Part shown: in pieces, positions 45,737-56,992 of the stretch | Position numbering within the stretch: the stretch's first letter is position 1 | How the letters are laid out: each line of letters opens with the position of its first letter | Origin: Prostheceraeus crozeri | Lineage: Eukaryota > Platyhelminthes > Polycladida > Euryleptidae | DNA: 64,000 nt | NCBI GenBank assembly: GCA_907163375.1 | Contig: CAJQUW010006985.1 | Coordinates: 372,001 to 436,000, forward strand | Direction: 5' to 3' | Notes under the pieces: model-generated | Databases searched by the model: none | The model's input: the letters and a program-made list of their open reading frames with translations, nothing else | What the model was told of the DNA's origin: nothing | Translations under genes and position numbers: made by a program

Positions 45737-45940
45737 TTAGACCCTGACTTGTTTTGATGGCCTTTCTGCCATTGAAAGGCTGCAGCATGGCATCGAGTAT
45801 GAGGTGTCTCGATATGTGTAGACCAAACTGATGTCTGTCTCATCGCCTGAATATGACACTTCTGTTGACTTGAATGTGATGTGGATGTTTGTCAACAATG
45901 AATGTGATCTGGTTTGTTGATATCTCGATTTTTGGGCCCA
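45737..45940 (-). CDS. candidate terminal exon, unknown protein
   Basis: The minus-strand acceptor TATGTTGACTCAG opens a 67-codon frame with even codon use, including HITFKSTEVSYSGDETDISL and ending PSKQVRV and TAA. Its middle looks like a beta-rich segment. An ATG at 45952 would also start the frame. No AATAAA within 100 bp. Family not recognised. Confidence 0.35.
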   Translation of the reverse strand, partial: WAQKSRYQQTRSHSLLTNIHITFKSTEVSYSGDETDISLVYTYRDTSYSMPCCSLSMAERPSKQVRV

Positions 45941-46522
45941 CTGAGTCAACATAGCTACTCCGAATGCTTTCGGTTGGCATTTTACTCGAAAGTAGAGCCC
46001 CGCTTCGTTCTACAGATGTTGATGAGATGCCGATGTTGACATTCGTGAAGACAGATTCGACTAGGTGACGAAGAGACCAAAACTTGATACTTAAAATGAA
46101 TTTATTTAAAAAGCGATAGAAGGCAGACCAGACTGATAGAGCACAAGAGGAGAATTAAACACGGAAACTTTGACCCACAAAGTCCCTAATGAGAGAAAAT
46201 AATCTTTCAATGATTTTTAATTTCCTGTAAGGCGATTGCAGCTTGTGCAGCACGAGATAATTTGCAGCATGGTATAGTGAGACGCATAAATAATATGCCA
46301 TTGTCGGTAATTATTACTATACTTGTTAGCGAGAATTCTTCATCAATTTTTGGTTTTAGTAATTGAATTCCTGCTATGTACACATTAGTAATTGACAGAA
46401 ATCAGGACTTATGCGACCATGTAAACCATGCTATTTATAAGAAGTACTAATACTGTTCTAATTCATGTTTCGACAACTGAGGTTGTGATTCCATAGAAAC
46501 AGGTCTAAATTTCTATTCAATT

Positions 46523-46711
46523 CTATCCTATTGACATTTCGTCAGGAATGACACAACTGAGTAGCATTTTTGTATCTGTTCCCAAACATTTGAAAAATCT
46601 TAACTGCAAGCGGTCTTTCGTCTTTATGATTGCGTCTGGAAGTGGGCCTACCTGTATCAGTTCATAGATATATATCTGAGCGGTCACTTTTGAAAATCTT
46701 TTACATTTCAT
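46523..46711 (-). CDS. small candidate ORF or exon
   Basis: A 62-codon ATG frame with mixed residues (MKCKRFSKVTAQIYIYEL, then DRLQLRFFKCLGTDTKM). An acceptor-like CTGATACAG splits it, so the exon may start at about 46652. It lies on the same strand as 45737-45940; no matching donor was found. Confidence 0.3.
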   Translation of the reverse strand: MKCKRFSKVTAQIYIYELIQVGPLPDAIIKTKDRLQLRFFKCLGTDTKMLLSCVIPDEMSIG

Positions 46712-46719
46712 ACGGGCCT

Positions 46720-47810
46720 ACACATTTTTGAGTTGTTCTGCATGCACGAATGAGTCATATCAGTGTCTTATGTACTGAATAACGATTTCTCAATATCATT
46801 TAATCTTCATAATTCGGTAAATATAAGCTACATAATTTGGAATTAATAAGGGCATTCATTGCCAAAGTTCTTGGATGAGTCTGGACTGAGGAAAATGAAA
46901 AGTTGTCCGATGAACACCCCTGGATCATAAAATATATAGTGGACAAAATATAATGGCCTACTACAAAGTACTTTAGACACAGGATGAAAAGTAGCTAGAC
47001 AGTAAGAAATTCTGCCCTCAGGAAATGCCTACAATTTGCAAGTCAATATAATGCTTTACATACACGTATAGTTCAATCATTTAAATGAATTTGCACTTTC
47101 AGTTGGATTATGATAAATATGATTACATATCTGACTCATAAGGACGCTAAAACTAGATAGCTGGGACTTGAGACATCGAACATCAAAAGAAATGCAGCTC
47201 TCACAACGGATTGAAATATTCATCATATTTATGATAGTCAAATTGAATAGTAGGATATCATCAATCACATAAAATTACATAAAATCTAATGCGTGTTGTT
47301 GATGGCTTGCTGTAGCAATTTGTTGAAGAGCAGAATGATTGATGCTCATCCTCAGTCCAACTTATAAGGGTTCATTGAGTTCTAACATCTCATCTTCCAC
47401 GAAGAACATCAGAAGTAGACAGAAGTGCAACAACAATAGCTTAGGGTGAAAATAGACGGTAGTTCACTGACTTTAAGGAAGAGACTGTTTTCGTAAACGG
47501 ATCCAGTCACATGCGAAATATAAATGAAATGAGATATCAACCTTTAAAACCTTTTATAAACTTTAATAAAGTAAAATCGGTTCGAACAATTTGAAATTAC
47601 AATAATGATATCACTTGAAACACGTATCCAGTCACTACTGTCTACCGATATCTTTTTCTTCATTATACAGTCTATAATTATAATTTTGTGAATTCTGTGT
47701 TATGTATACCGGTAAGCCTAATCAAACATACGAGAAAATAATCAAAGTCTATTATTTATGTTCAAAGCATTGCTCTACTTTCGTATTTCTTTTGATAACG
47801 ACAACATCTG
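46720..47810. other. non-coding stretch
   Basis: No supported gene, RNA or repeat. Confidence 0.35.
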
Positions 47811-47813
47811 CTT

Positions 47814-48086
47814 TTGATTTATGGAGAACCCAGCAGTGATATGTGTGCACCACTTGCATCATTCTCAACAGCACGTGCCTTTTACTTTTGGCTTGGGGAT
47901 CCCAAATTGCTGGTGAAGAGGGGAAAATCTGCTTTTAACAGCATACAAGCAGATTTTTTTGCTTCATCAGCAATTTATGATCCTCCTAAATTAAAAAGGA
48001 ATAATAATTCCAAAACCCATCTGTCAGACCACGTTCTTTGCATCAAATTAATTCTTTTTATTCAGATCACAATTTATTGGCTATGA
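47814..48086 (+). CDS. candidate ORF fragment
   Basis: Open for 90 codons with a convincing residue mix in its first 60 (EPSSDMCAPLASFSTARAF, then DPKLLVKRGKSAFNSIQADF). The last part is AT-rich and hydrophobic, so the real segment may end near 48020. No clear splice pair was seen. It could be a transposon or gene relic; family not recognised. Confidence 0.3.
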   Translation: MIYGEPSSDMCAPLASFSTARAFYFWLGDPKLLVKRGKSAFNSIQADFFASSAIYDPPKLKRNNNSKTHLSDHVLCIKLILFIQITIYWL

Positions 48087-48605
48087 TATTTTCAGATCCG
48101 GACATGTTTCTATTAGAAGATGTCAGTCCAAAGACCGGCCTGCTAATACGCCTGTGTAAGATGCAGGTTCTTCCTGAATAGTTTGTTTGCGGCAAAATTT
48201 AAAAATCTTTTAGAGCTGTTAAGAATTCAAAAAGTTCAACTTATCACCAACTCTTCGCTTAGATTGACGATTAGAAGATTGGTTTGAAAGCATCATGGGC
48301 ATAATTCTGATGGGTATACTCAAGCCTATTTTCTAGTCGCAAATCCATTCCATAGCCACTGAGTAGCAGGAGCGCTCCAAGGGGGAGGAGCTTGGGGGCC
48401 CGGGTCCAATTCAAAAATTTCTGAGTTCATTAGCCAAAAAACACATTGTTAACGTTTCCATAATTGGAGAATTCCAAGGTGCGGGGCTTCACGAGCTAAG
48501 CAGCCCTCCCCTGTAGTCCCGATAGTTTCGTAAAGTTTGAAGATTTTTGCTATGATGCTATATTTTCCTTTCCGCTATATTTTTTCTTTATGCAGTCATT
48601 GTAAT

Positions 48606-48707
48606 CTAAACGAGTGTGCAGACGCTCAACTGCTCTTTGTTCTCAAATCGGTCAAGAGCAGGTGTCTCCGATATGTCTTTCGCTGTTGTTTTGATTGCTT
48701 TCATACG
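48606..48707 (-). CDS. candidate short terminal exon
   Basis: The minus-strand acceptor TTTGGATTCCTCAG is followed in phase 0 by 33 codons and TAG: RMKAIKTTAKDISETPALDR, then FENKEQLSVCTLV. Codon use and charge balance look like real coding sequence on this strand, whereas the opposite strand gives a Cys/Phe-rich frame. A hydrophilic C-terminal tail is likely. No close AATAAA. Confidence 0.4.
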   Translation of the reverse strand, partial: RMKAIKTTAKDISETPALDRFENKEQLSVCTLV

Positions 48708-48709
48708 CT

Positions 48710-49775
48710 GAGGAATCCAAATAGGCTATCGCTAGGGATAGCAAATGTTTGAATGTTTAAACTAATAAAACGATGCTGGTGATTTAAGTTATTAAATCAA
48801 TTCCGATAGAAATATCTTTGAAATTGAATATCTGGAATTTAATGATGGGATTTCAGCTTGGCATCATTATTAACGGAATCAAAAACTTTGGAAGTTCTTA
48901 GTAGAACGCCATTTTTGTTTTTATTAAGCAGCATTTTGATGGAATTATGGGTTAATAATGAATTGTACTTCTGTAGGCATTGCTGCTGATTGTTGAATGG
49001 AATTGTGCTTGATGGAATTATTTTACTCTATTTTTTGAAACAATGTTTCGGAGTTATGACTCCCTTCTCAAGTTATTCAAAATGAATGACCTCATTATTA
49101 AGCTCAATCATTAGCCTAAATTTTATTGCAATTTAAAATATGTGAGCTTGATTATCCTGATGAACATGAAATATATGAAAGCACCTTAACCAATAAAAAA
49201 CGAATCGGTTATGAAATACTATGAAGTATCAATATTATGCCTATATCCATATCAAATACATATTCCGATAACAAAAATATGGATGTAAGGAATGTTTGAC
49301 AGGTTACTTTCAATTACCAGATATAATATCACTATCTAAAGGAAATAGGTCTACATGCAGGTATTGAAATCAGTCTCCATCTCGCATTTGGATCAACGTG
49401 AGATCGATTCAATGTGATATTGGTTGTCGATAACAAGGCCTAGCCTACTAGTTATATTTCATCAAACTGCTTAACTTTTGTCTGTTTCTTGAGAACTTTC
49501 GATGGAATATTTCAGCACTTGACCCCTGACTCACGTAAGGAGATTTGATTATTCGAATATTGACTCCCTGCCTGCGTGTTTGAAACCGGAATGAAACAAG
49601 AAAGTGACATGTTAATTCTTCAAATTATTGCGTGTTCGGTCAGCACTGACATTTACTATTTGTGCCAGACAAAAGGAGTGAAGTAGGCGCGTCAGCTCAT
49701 AGTTATGGCGTATTTCACTGCTTTCATCACCATTGATATTTGCTGAAGTTGAGTAGTCCGGATGTTCACTCTTTG
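48710..49775. other. AT-rich non-coding stretch
   Basis: No supported gene or repeat. Confidence 0.35.
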
Positions 49776-49779
49776 CGGC

Positions 49780-50291
49780 AGTGGCACCCCATTATGTAAC
49801 ATACCTCTTCATTGTCCCCGCCCAAAGGTTTCCTATTGCATGTCCTTCGAGGAATCAGTAGTATGTCGGCATTCTCGTACAATGCACATCTCTGCGCTCT
49901 AATTGGCTGTAGACCGTTTGTGTGACTCAACCAATGACATGATCATGTTGAATGCCTTTCTCTCGCTCATTGCCGATGGGTTCATTCATTTCTCTGAAAT
50001 TGTGACTTAGCATTGATCCACCTTCACTTCGGACTACTATTGAGTGTCGTAGACATCGCCAAGGTCCTCTGGAGATTAGACCGCATGGCATTACTTTGCC
50101 ATACCTGTGTGCGCTCATGACGCAACCTGCGAAGTTAACGCATTCCTTCAGTTGTTAATTGTGTTTTTTGAAGCCCTTCCCACTTCATACTCGAAACACT
50201 TTCATCCTACTCCATCCTCTGCCGCTCAGTTGCTCTACGAGCATCTTTTCGTCATCTTTCTGCAGTAGTGTGTCACGATATCTCGTCAAAG
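49780..50291 (+). promoter_or_regulatory. putative promoter and first exon
   Basis: A GC-richer stretch with CCGCCC (49819), ATTGG (inverted CCAAT, ~49902) and CCAAT (~49930). It runs into a pyrimidine-rich segment and ends at a strong donor, GTCAAAG|GTAAGTAC (GT at 50292-50293). No long frame with start context precedes the donor, so the exon would be mostly untranslated. The matching downstream exons were not identified. Confidence 0.35.
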
Positions 50292-50293
50292 GT

Positions 50294-51230
50294 AAGTACT
50301 CTCCCTACGAAGTTGTGAGATATCGATACGATTTCACCGCCGATGTCGACCCGCATCATAGGAAAAATGAGGGAAACAAGAGACGGCAACGAGTTACTTA
50401 AGTCATGCATGAACGCTTGTGTACCCATGTGAGTAGGGCTCTTCTGAGTGACATTGAACGGGGACATACTAGGGCTATGTACGAAAGAATTCGCCGATGT
50501 CTGTCAGTAGGTATATGAGCCGACTTCATGCAAGATACAACATAGTCCTACGATTCAAATTTAGTGTCTTTGCAAAGGCAATATTTCCTATCAGAGAAAT
50601 GATTGTGAATGAACCTTTCGATAGACTCTCAGTGATTTTGAGTTGAGATATATTTGAGAGCTGATGAAGCTTTCAAAATCTGATAGAGGCCTGTATGCTT
50701 ACTGGCAATTCCTTCAGAAACACATTACATTTCTGTGTTATTAGTCAAAATGCTAAAACTTCAAACTTATTAAACATAAATTAGGTTAACAAAGCCTGTA
50801 GGCGCGTAGGGGCACAAATCTCTGTGGAAATGTAGTGATATATTATATCAAAACACAGTCAAAGATAGCCTATCATTGCTTCCGTATCGAAACAGCATCA
50901 AATTATCACATGCTTCTTCAAAATCATATACATCACCTTCACAAATGTGTAGGCCTAGGCTAGCCATGTATTAGAATTCACTGTAACGCAAGATTTACGC
51001 ATTATGTGCATCTGTAATCTGTAGGCTTAGTTAATTAAGTCTTATTGCGCTTGGTGTACTTATTATGCTTTAGCTGTCACAACATGGCCTTACAGTCGTA
51101 TTTCCTTCGAAATGATAAATAACCTAACTGATCATTGAAAAATCTAGTATGAAGCGCTTTATAAGTACACGAACTGCTCATGCATTTGTCGCTAAGTCAC
51201 TAGAACGAAACCAAAGAGATCCTGGTACTT
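50294..51230. other. non-coding stretch
   Basis: Probably intron if the donor at 50292 is used. No exon recognised. Confidence 0.3.
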
Positions 51231-51234
51231 TAAG

Positions 51235-51465
51235 TCATCTCCCCCAGATTTTCAACTTCGTTTCTAATCTGCAAAACGTAATCAATCGTCGCAAGACTTC
51301 ACATGCCACTAGATAAACATACTTTCCATTTATATGCAAAATCTTCTGTGCATTAGATCGACTAAGTACTTTAAGTACTTTAAGGGAAAAAGATCTCTGC
51401 TGGTCGGTTATGGACTGATAGAGGCATGCGGTTATTCTCGACAATTTTCTATTATTTGCCACCAT
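51235..51465 (-). CDS. small candidate ORF, unknown protein
   Basis: A 76-codon frame from ATG in a good context (GAAATGGTG), starting MVANNRKLSRITACLYQS. It contains HINGKYVYLVACEVLRRL and is basic overall. It includes a GTACTTTAA direct repeat. No splice or poly(A) evidence. Not recognised. Confidence 0.3.
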   Translation of the reverse strand: MVANNRKLSRITACLYQSITDQQRSFSLKVLKVLSRSNAQKILHINGKYVYLVACEVLRRLITFCRLETKLKIWGR

Positions 51466-52173
51466 TTCTTAAGTTGCCTTCACAATTGTCTATAGTGGCT
51501 AGTGTTTATTAAAATCACAACATCTGCTTTCTTAGAAATGAAAGAGGACATAAAGACATCATAGGATCATTTCAAATAACAGCTGATGAGATAACATACA
51601 TGATAAAATAGTGAATAACACATGGCTGACATGTAGCAAAGATAGTCACATTTCTGATCTACGAACGTTTATTACACTTCACACAAACGCATCTTATTAA
51701 AAAATTGCTCACTCAAATTGTATGAAATTTTGTTTCGAGCCTAGAAAATGTAAGCAGCAACGAACGTCTGGAGTTTTATGTTGATTGGTAAATGCTAACA
51801 GACTTCAGTGAAATTTGAAAGCGTGAGGGAGATAACCTTTAAGTAGGCTATAAGCTCCGACATCAAATGGTAAAACAGGTATGGATAGAGATTTCGAAAA
51901 TCACGAAGGCGACATTCATGATGTCATGATGGGATAGGAAGATTATATTCAAATGACTAAAGCATTAAGCTAAAAACCACTGCAATCTAGTCCTAAGTCA
52001 CTAAACTTTAGAGCTCTGTGGAATCACTGCGTCATTGTAATGAGTTGTATAAACGCAAGCTGAGTTGCATTCTCCTAACTATTCGTCTTGTCATAACTTC
52101 ACCTGTTCGACATATAGTCATATTCACTTTATCTGCCGCTAGTAGCAGTCTTGCTAGGATCCTATATCTGCAG

Positions 52174-52275
52174 TGGGAAGGGAATGTACAAAATCATCCT
52201 CTGGAAAGCTGTTTGATTTCCGTTATGAAGCATCGCATTTCGTATTATAGGACAGTGAATCTACATGTCTACTGA
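52174..52275 (+). CDS. candidate short terminal exon
   Basis: The acceptor CCTATATCTGCAG opens a frame of 33 codons, WEGNVQNHPLESCLISVMKH and so on, to TGA. It is hydrophilic and mixed. Only a near-match poly(A) hexamer (AATAAG) follows. Weak but composition supports it. Confidence 0.3.
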   Translation, partial: WEGNVQNHPLESCLISVMKHRISYYRTVNLHVY

Positions 52276-53124
52276 AGTTGTATAAATAAGGCGACTCAAA
52301 ATATGAGTAAACAGTTTTCCTGATTTTATAGGCTTGTACAATTTGTTTGTGTCCGGTCATCGTGGAAGACCATACAGCATGGACCCATAGATTGATGTGT
52401 TAATAACTTAATTGAAGAAACTTCCTCACATGACTATTTTATATCATTAGGTTTTCTCTTCTAATAAGTCCCAAGCTATCTCTGCATTCTGGAAATGCAG
52501 AAATTGAGGTAGTTCCTCTTAATCGGGCAGCAAATAAGCGCAGATTAATTGCAGTATTGTTATGTAATTAGAGATAATCAAATTGATAGATTTGAAAATT
52601 ACCTAGTCTTCATTTTGAAGAAAGAAAAGTAGCTGTCATTATATTGATACTAATCGCTTGACTTCCTCATATCATTAATGAAATCATGGCATGGCCATAC
52701 CTTTCTTTGAAAATCATCAAAATTGTAAAAGAATGTAAGCTGCTTAGCTGCGTCATGCAAAATAAAGAATGAGATATGGCAGTATAATCAAATTGTAGAC
52801 CTAACTTGATTAACGATATTAAGTAAGACGTACACCGAACATCAGAACAAGAATTCTACTTGACATGCGTAAAAAGCCGAAGACTTTTTAGAGAGGCTCA
52901 GATAAACTTCTCTAGATTGCTGGTCTATGATAGTTAGGTAAGTTAAACTTATCTGTCTACTTTTTTCAATCTATCATGGATAAACCTTTGTAATCTCTAT
53001 TTAAAGTAGACCTGTAAATTGAAATTAATTGTGCCGCACGGGAAGTTCCTCATGCCAAGTATTTTGCATAAAGAAAAGCAATCAAAATAGCCTTCAAGTC
53101 GAGCCTTTATTATCAAATACACAC

Positions 53125-53163
53125 GGGTCGACCGGTTTCAGCACTCGGTTCTTTAATCAAGAC
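53125..53163 (-). ncRNA. hammerhead-like motif, left of an inverted pair
   Basis: On the minus strand: GTC, TTGATTA, an imperfect stem II ending GTGCT, GAAA, palindromic ACCGGT as stem III, C at the cleavage site, then GACCC. Compared with its partner at 53195, the GAAA box is intact here but the TTGATGA box has one change. Confidence 0.45.
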
Positions 53164-53194
53164 GAAAAAGCACTTCTACCAAACGTTTGCTTTT

Positions 53195-53235
53195 GGGTCT
53201 TGATGAAAGCACAGAGTGCTTTAGCCGGTCGACCC
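53195..53235 (+). ncRNA. hammerhead-like motif, right of an inverted pair
   Basis: GGGTC / GACCC form a perfect stem I. The core reads TTGATGA, one base from CTGATGA. AAGCAC / GTGCTT form a perfect stem II. The GAAA box is degraded to TAGC, and GGTC precedes the cleavage position. With the minus-strand partner the ancestral form is clear. The surrounding 53077-53278 is an imperfect palindrome, as in Penelope-type terminal repeats. Confidence 0.5.
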
Positions 53236-54339
53236 GTGTGTTCGGCTTGAAGAAGGGAATCCTATTTTGATTTGTTTTTATGCTAAATTCTTGGTTTGTT
53301 AATTGACCTGAATTTTCGAGTGTCGCGCGGCCGATGACCACTCAGTCCACCAGTAGATCTAGACTAAACACGAGCTACAATTTGAAGAGCTCAGTGGCAA
53401 CATTCGATCAGATGTGTTCCTTACAGTATTATAATTTTTGTGTTTATTTATATCTCTGCACTTCAGGAGAATTGTCGTCGCGAACTGCATAAACTCGAGC
53501 AATCTCGCATAATGCGCTCTCAATTTCAAGATCGTCGTTAAACATGATGTAACATTACCTTAAACTGTTGACGTTAACCTCGGATTTTTTAAGAAAATTT
53601 GAAATCTCAACCTCACTGTCGACTAAGTTAAGCTAACTTAGGAGTTCTGTTAACCGGGAAGCACTAGAGTTCATGGAATGTAGGGAATTTGGATACAGGT
53701 TCATCTGTATCTAACCACAAATATACATTGACGAGTCAGGTATTAGCCACTCCTCAAATAGGCGAACAAAAGTAACTGATATTTTTGTTGCGAAATGTAC
53801 CTTCAATTTCACTTGCTTTCGTTTTCCGCGTTGACTACATGTTCGTTCGAGGAATTAACAGCACAGATATCAACAATTAAAGTTAGAAGTCTGAAATTGC
53901 AACAATTTAGGAGCCGTGTACTTGCTAGAGAAATATCGCGTGTAGAGAAGATAAAATGAGTCATAATTGCACCTGCAGACGTAACAGTGATGAAGTTGCC
54001 GCGTTGTCTTCCTGACAAACGATTCACGTTTAAATGTGTTCTGTTTCCTTCGTTTCCATGCTCAATTTCTCTTCGTTCGATAATGTCTATTCTTAATCAT
54101 TGCATTTTGTTTATTCTTAAGCATCGAATACTTCACTTATCCCGATTCCGTCGTTTTGGCAGAGCTTCTGCGTCGTTAGAACCAATTATTTCATGTAAGA
54201 CGCGCTTAAAAATGCGGACATCGATGCAAGATAACGATCGGGACGTTAATCCCTGTTTTCGGGTCTTTTGTCGTTTTGTTGGATAGAGGGGAATAAAGAT
54301 GTTGAGAGTCCAGTTCTATTACGAACGTTTTAAAAGCCA

Positions 54340-54780
54340 AGAGCGGAGTGGGAGCGAGGTGAGGATGAGATAGTATATGAGGATGACGAGGTGAGTGGAG
54401 AGGAATGGATTTCAGATAGCACTTGATTAAGTCGGTTTGAGGATTAGTTCGATGATGCATTCTAGAACTGATTGGCATGAATTTGGGAAGTCATTTAGCT
54501 TAAGTAATAGACAGGAAGCGACTTGTGAAATCGATAGGGAACTTTTGTTTCACAACTATGAGAGACTATATGATTCTATTCATGGATATGCCCCTTCCAA
54601 CGTATTATTGTCCGGTACAACTCTTCTATCGGAGCTGTCGTTCGTTGTTACACGGTAATTCACTAGGGGAGGTGTGGAGAGAGACTGTTGGAGCTGAAGA
54701 AGGTCTGCAGATTTTGCACTTGTGCTTGTGCACCGATTATGTAGATGTAGGATATTTACTTCCCTTCAACGATAAGTAAA
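54340..54780 (+). CDS. coding-like segment, frames unresolved
   Basis: Low stop density over 440 bp in more than one frame. An acidic stretch (EDEIVYEDDEVSGEEWISD) at ~54350-54420 is followed at 54437-54658 by REATCEIDRELLFHN-type sequence ending at VVTR. A third piece (EVWRETVGAEEGLQIL) runs to 54779. A donor GTGAGTGG (~54392), an acceptor TAGACAG (~54514) and a donor CACG|GTAATT (~54655) fall among them. It may be two or three small exons or a damaged element. Not recognised. Confidence 0.3.
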
Positions 54781-54789
54781 ATTATCGAT

Positions 54790-55650
54790 GAACTTCGGAA
54801 GACATTTCAACAATACGAGAGCGAGAATATGAAGTACGTTTTCCCATCTATCATCTTTTTTCTATCAACTTCAACAGGGTAGTGTCATATCTTGCATGTA
54901 TCCAATTTACAGCTGACTTGGTAACTGTGTATTGTCTGGTCTTGCAATCAATTTAATCATTTGAAAGTTACATCCCATTTAGGAATCGATCAAAATAGGC
55001 TACTGATGTTAACACGTAACCTATAGGTACTCCATGGAATATTCACCTCTGAATTTTTTATCCTGTCCATGCCTCTGAATATAGCGTTAAGACAATTCAT
55101 TTTGTCTAAACTTCGGGGAAAATATATCATTTCGCCTCGAAATTAAAAGAAACTTAAAACGCGAGTAACATCCGGCAACCTACGCCATCTGTGGTCTACA
55201 GTAGCATGCCATGAAGGTCCGTCGCGTTTTAGCCATAAATTGGAAAGAAAAAATAACCTTTTCTCCGGGAGGTTAGACAAAAGGAATTTTCTCGTGCTTT
55301 ATCCATCCCGGTGCCTTGTCAATTGCGTGATCTAAGGCTAAACATTTTCTTTTCACTGCATAGCTTATTCTGTAATGTGTTGCTCCATGAAATCTATTTA
55401 GGGCCTACATGTAGTTGTAGAAATTTAAGAAGATCTTAGTCAAATCTATCTCATGATGCCGGCATATGACGCAAGTTTATTATGACATGAACTTCCCACA
55501 AATTCAGCATATCATTTGGAAGATACTTTGTGATTGAAACACATGTAGTTTACTAGAGATGTTGCAAGTGCTATTTAATTAAAGCAAGATTGGCTAGACA
55601 TCATGTACCTTCGCTTTATTATTTTCATCTCATTTCACGAGGACTGAGTA
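54790..55650. other. non-coding stretch
   Basis: No supported gene or repeat. Confidence 0.35.
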
Positions 55651-55657
55651 CTTGCAG

Positions 55658-55784
55658 TAATCATTCACTGATTGTGGCACTACCACAAGATTTCAAACAT
55701 GCAAATTTGAAGAAAACGGTTCCGGGACGAGTTCTTGGCGGTAGAGTAACTGAAATAAAGATCCACAATAGCTTGAAGTTATAG
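55658..55784 (+). CDS. candidate terminal exon, unknown protein
   Basis: The acceptor GACTGAGTACTTGCAG, one carried base, then 41 codons to TAG: NHSLIVALPQDFKHANLKK, then TVPGRVLGGRVTEIKIHNSL. It is basic, with alternating beta-type residues. No AATAAA lies close behind. It converges with the minus-strand candidate whose end is at 55973. Family not recognised. Confidence 0.4.
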
Positions 55785-55922
55785 CGTTCAGGATTTAAGT
55801 CGCGTTGTACAACAACTCTTGAAATATATTCTACTTTTGAGTGACATGTTTAAGTGGAGGATAGTATTCTGTTCTCTATTTTTACATAGTGGGATCATCA
55901 TGGCACAATCCGTAGCTTACTA

Positions 55923-55928
55923 TTTATT
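55923..55928 (-). promoter_or_regulatory. poly(A) signal AATAAA (minus strand)
   Basis: TTTATT on the plus strand, 45 bp past the stop codon of the minus-strand candidate 55973-56197. Confidence 0.3.
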
Positions 55929-55972
55929 GATAGATAAAAATGATCGATGCAGCCATGCATTCTCGGCCCTGA

Positions 55973-56197
55973 TTATGTTAATTCGAGAAGTTGATCTTCC
56001 TTTTGAACTGGGTTTGTGTATTGAATATGCAAGAATTCGGTATTTCTTTCATTGTTTTTTTTACATGGTCCATCAAAACAGTTATAAGTATTTGATACGA
56101 AATAAACTGATGATTTTGAATGCGAATTTGTTACTTTTGTCCTTAATTGACCTAGATTGGCGCTTGTAACTGGAGGTGAATTTTCAGTTGAAATCAT
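55973..56197 (-). CDS. candidate terminal exon or small gene, unknown protein
   Basis: A 74-codon ATG frame on the minus strand, rich in Ser, Thr and Asn (MISTENSPPVTSANLGQL, later NPVQKEDQLLELT). It is followed by AATAAA within 45 bp. A plus-strand frame of 116 codons overlaps it but is AT-driven and hydrophobic with a non-ATG start, so minus is preferred. It may join the candidate exon at 56310-56515. Confidence 0.4.
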   Translation of the reverse strand: MISTENSPPVTSANLGQLRTKVTNSHSKSSVYFVSNTYNCFDGPCKKNNERNTEFLHIQYTNPVQKEDQLLELT

Positions 56198-56309
56198 AAT
56201 TCGACAGTTTTATCGTTTCGAATAATGTGATACAAGAACTGCACTATGCACGTAATTTAAGACTACACTCAGGAAGCAGAATTATTGACTGACATTGTTT
56301 ACTGACTGG

Positions 56310-56515
56310 CTAAATTCCGTCGTGTGGTCTTTTTTGAGTCAGGTGATTTGAGGCGTTGTTCTTAACATGTGCCTCCATAAAATCAGGATAGCATTGCTGC
56401 ATTTGCAGAGGAATCATCAACTGATTGTGTTTGCTCGCTTCAGAAATAGTTCTCCCAAGGGAGTGGGTACGATTTTCCATCACATTCCCACTTTTCAGTT
56501 TATCAGCGAATTCTT
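56310..56515 (-). CDS. candidate exon, unknown protein
   Basis: The minus-strand acceptor CTCGATATATTGCAG is followed by 67 codons to a stop. They include FADKLKSGNVMENRTHSLG and SKHNQLMIPLQMQQCYPDF, with CAC-AAC-CAG-rich codons quite unlike AT noise. A donor CAT|GTTAAG may end the exon before the stop. The protein is hydrophilic, possibly helical. It escaped simple ORF calling because it lacks an early ATG. Family not recognised. Confidence 0.5.
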
Positions 56516-56992
56516 CTGCAATATATCGAGCTCAATACGACCTGAATGAGGGCAATGCCATGTTTCCATATCTTTTGTATTGCAATGTGTCGAAGTGAAG
56601 ATGAGCAGGTTTTACTGTCTGTTCAGGTATTTCTCCTAAATTAAATATTCTGTTGTTCTGTCAAAGCGATGTCATCAGTTAGATTTCTGGAATTTCTTGA
56701 ATAATTTCTTTTCTGCCCAGAAATACCTCTTCAAATCAGTGCGAAGACTTCTATAAACGGTACAAGTTAGAAAATTTCATCTATTCACAATTGTTGCAAA
56801 TTTTACATTTGCCACTTCATCTTTAATCTTATTTAATACTCAAATAATGAATACATTTATCTATATTATCATCCCCTGGGTAATGACCATATGCCTAGCC
56901 TTATCATCTTAGTACACTCCGACTCCTGACTTACGGACAACCAGTTTACCGGACAGTTATTCAAAATTCCTCAACGTCTTCAAGCAATGTAA

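Noticed and set aside
48365-48420. Possible transposon terminus CAGGAGCGCTCC followed by a GGGGGCCCGGG run
   Set aside because: It resembles ends of some hAT elements, but no opposite end or target duplication was found.
55819-56169. 116-codon plus-strand frame with hydrophobic stretches
   Set aside because: It starts at TTG, is rich in Leu/Ile/Phe from AT bias, and overlaps a better minus-strand frame with a poly(A) signal.
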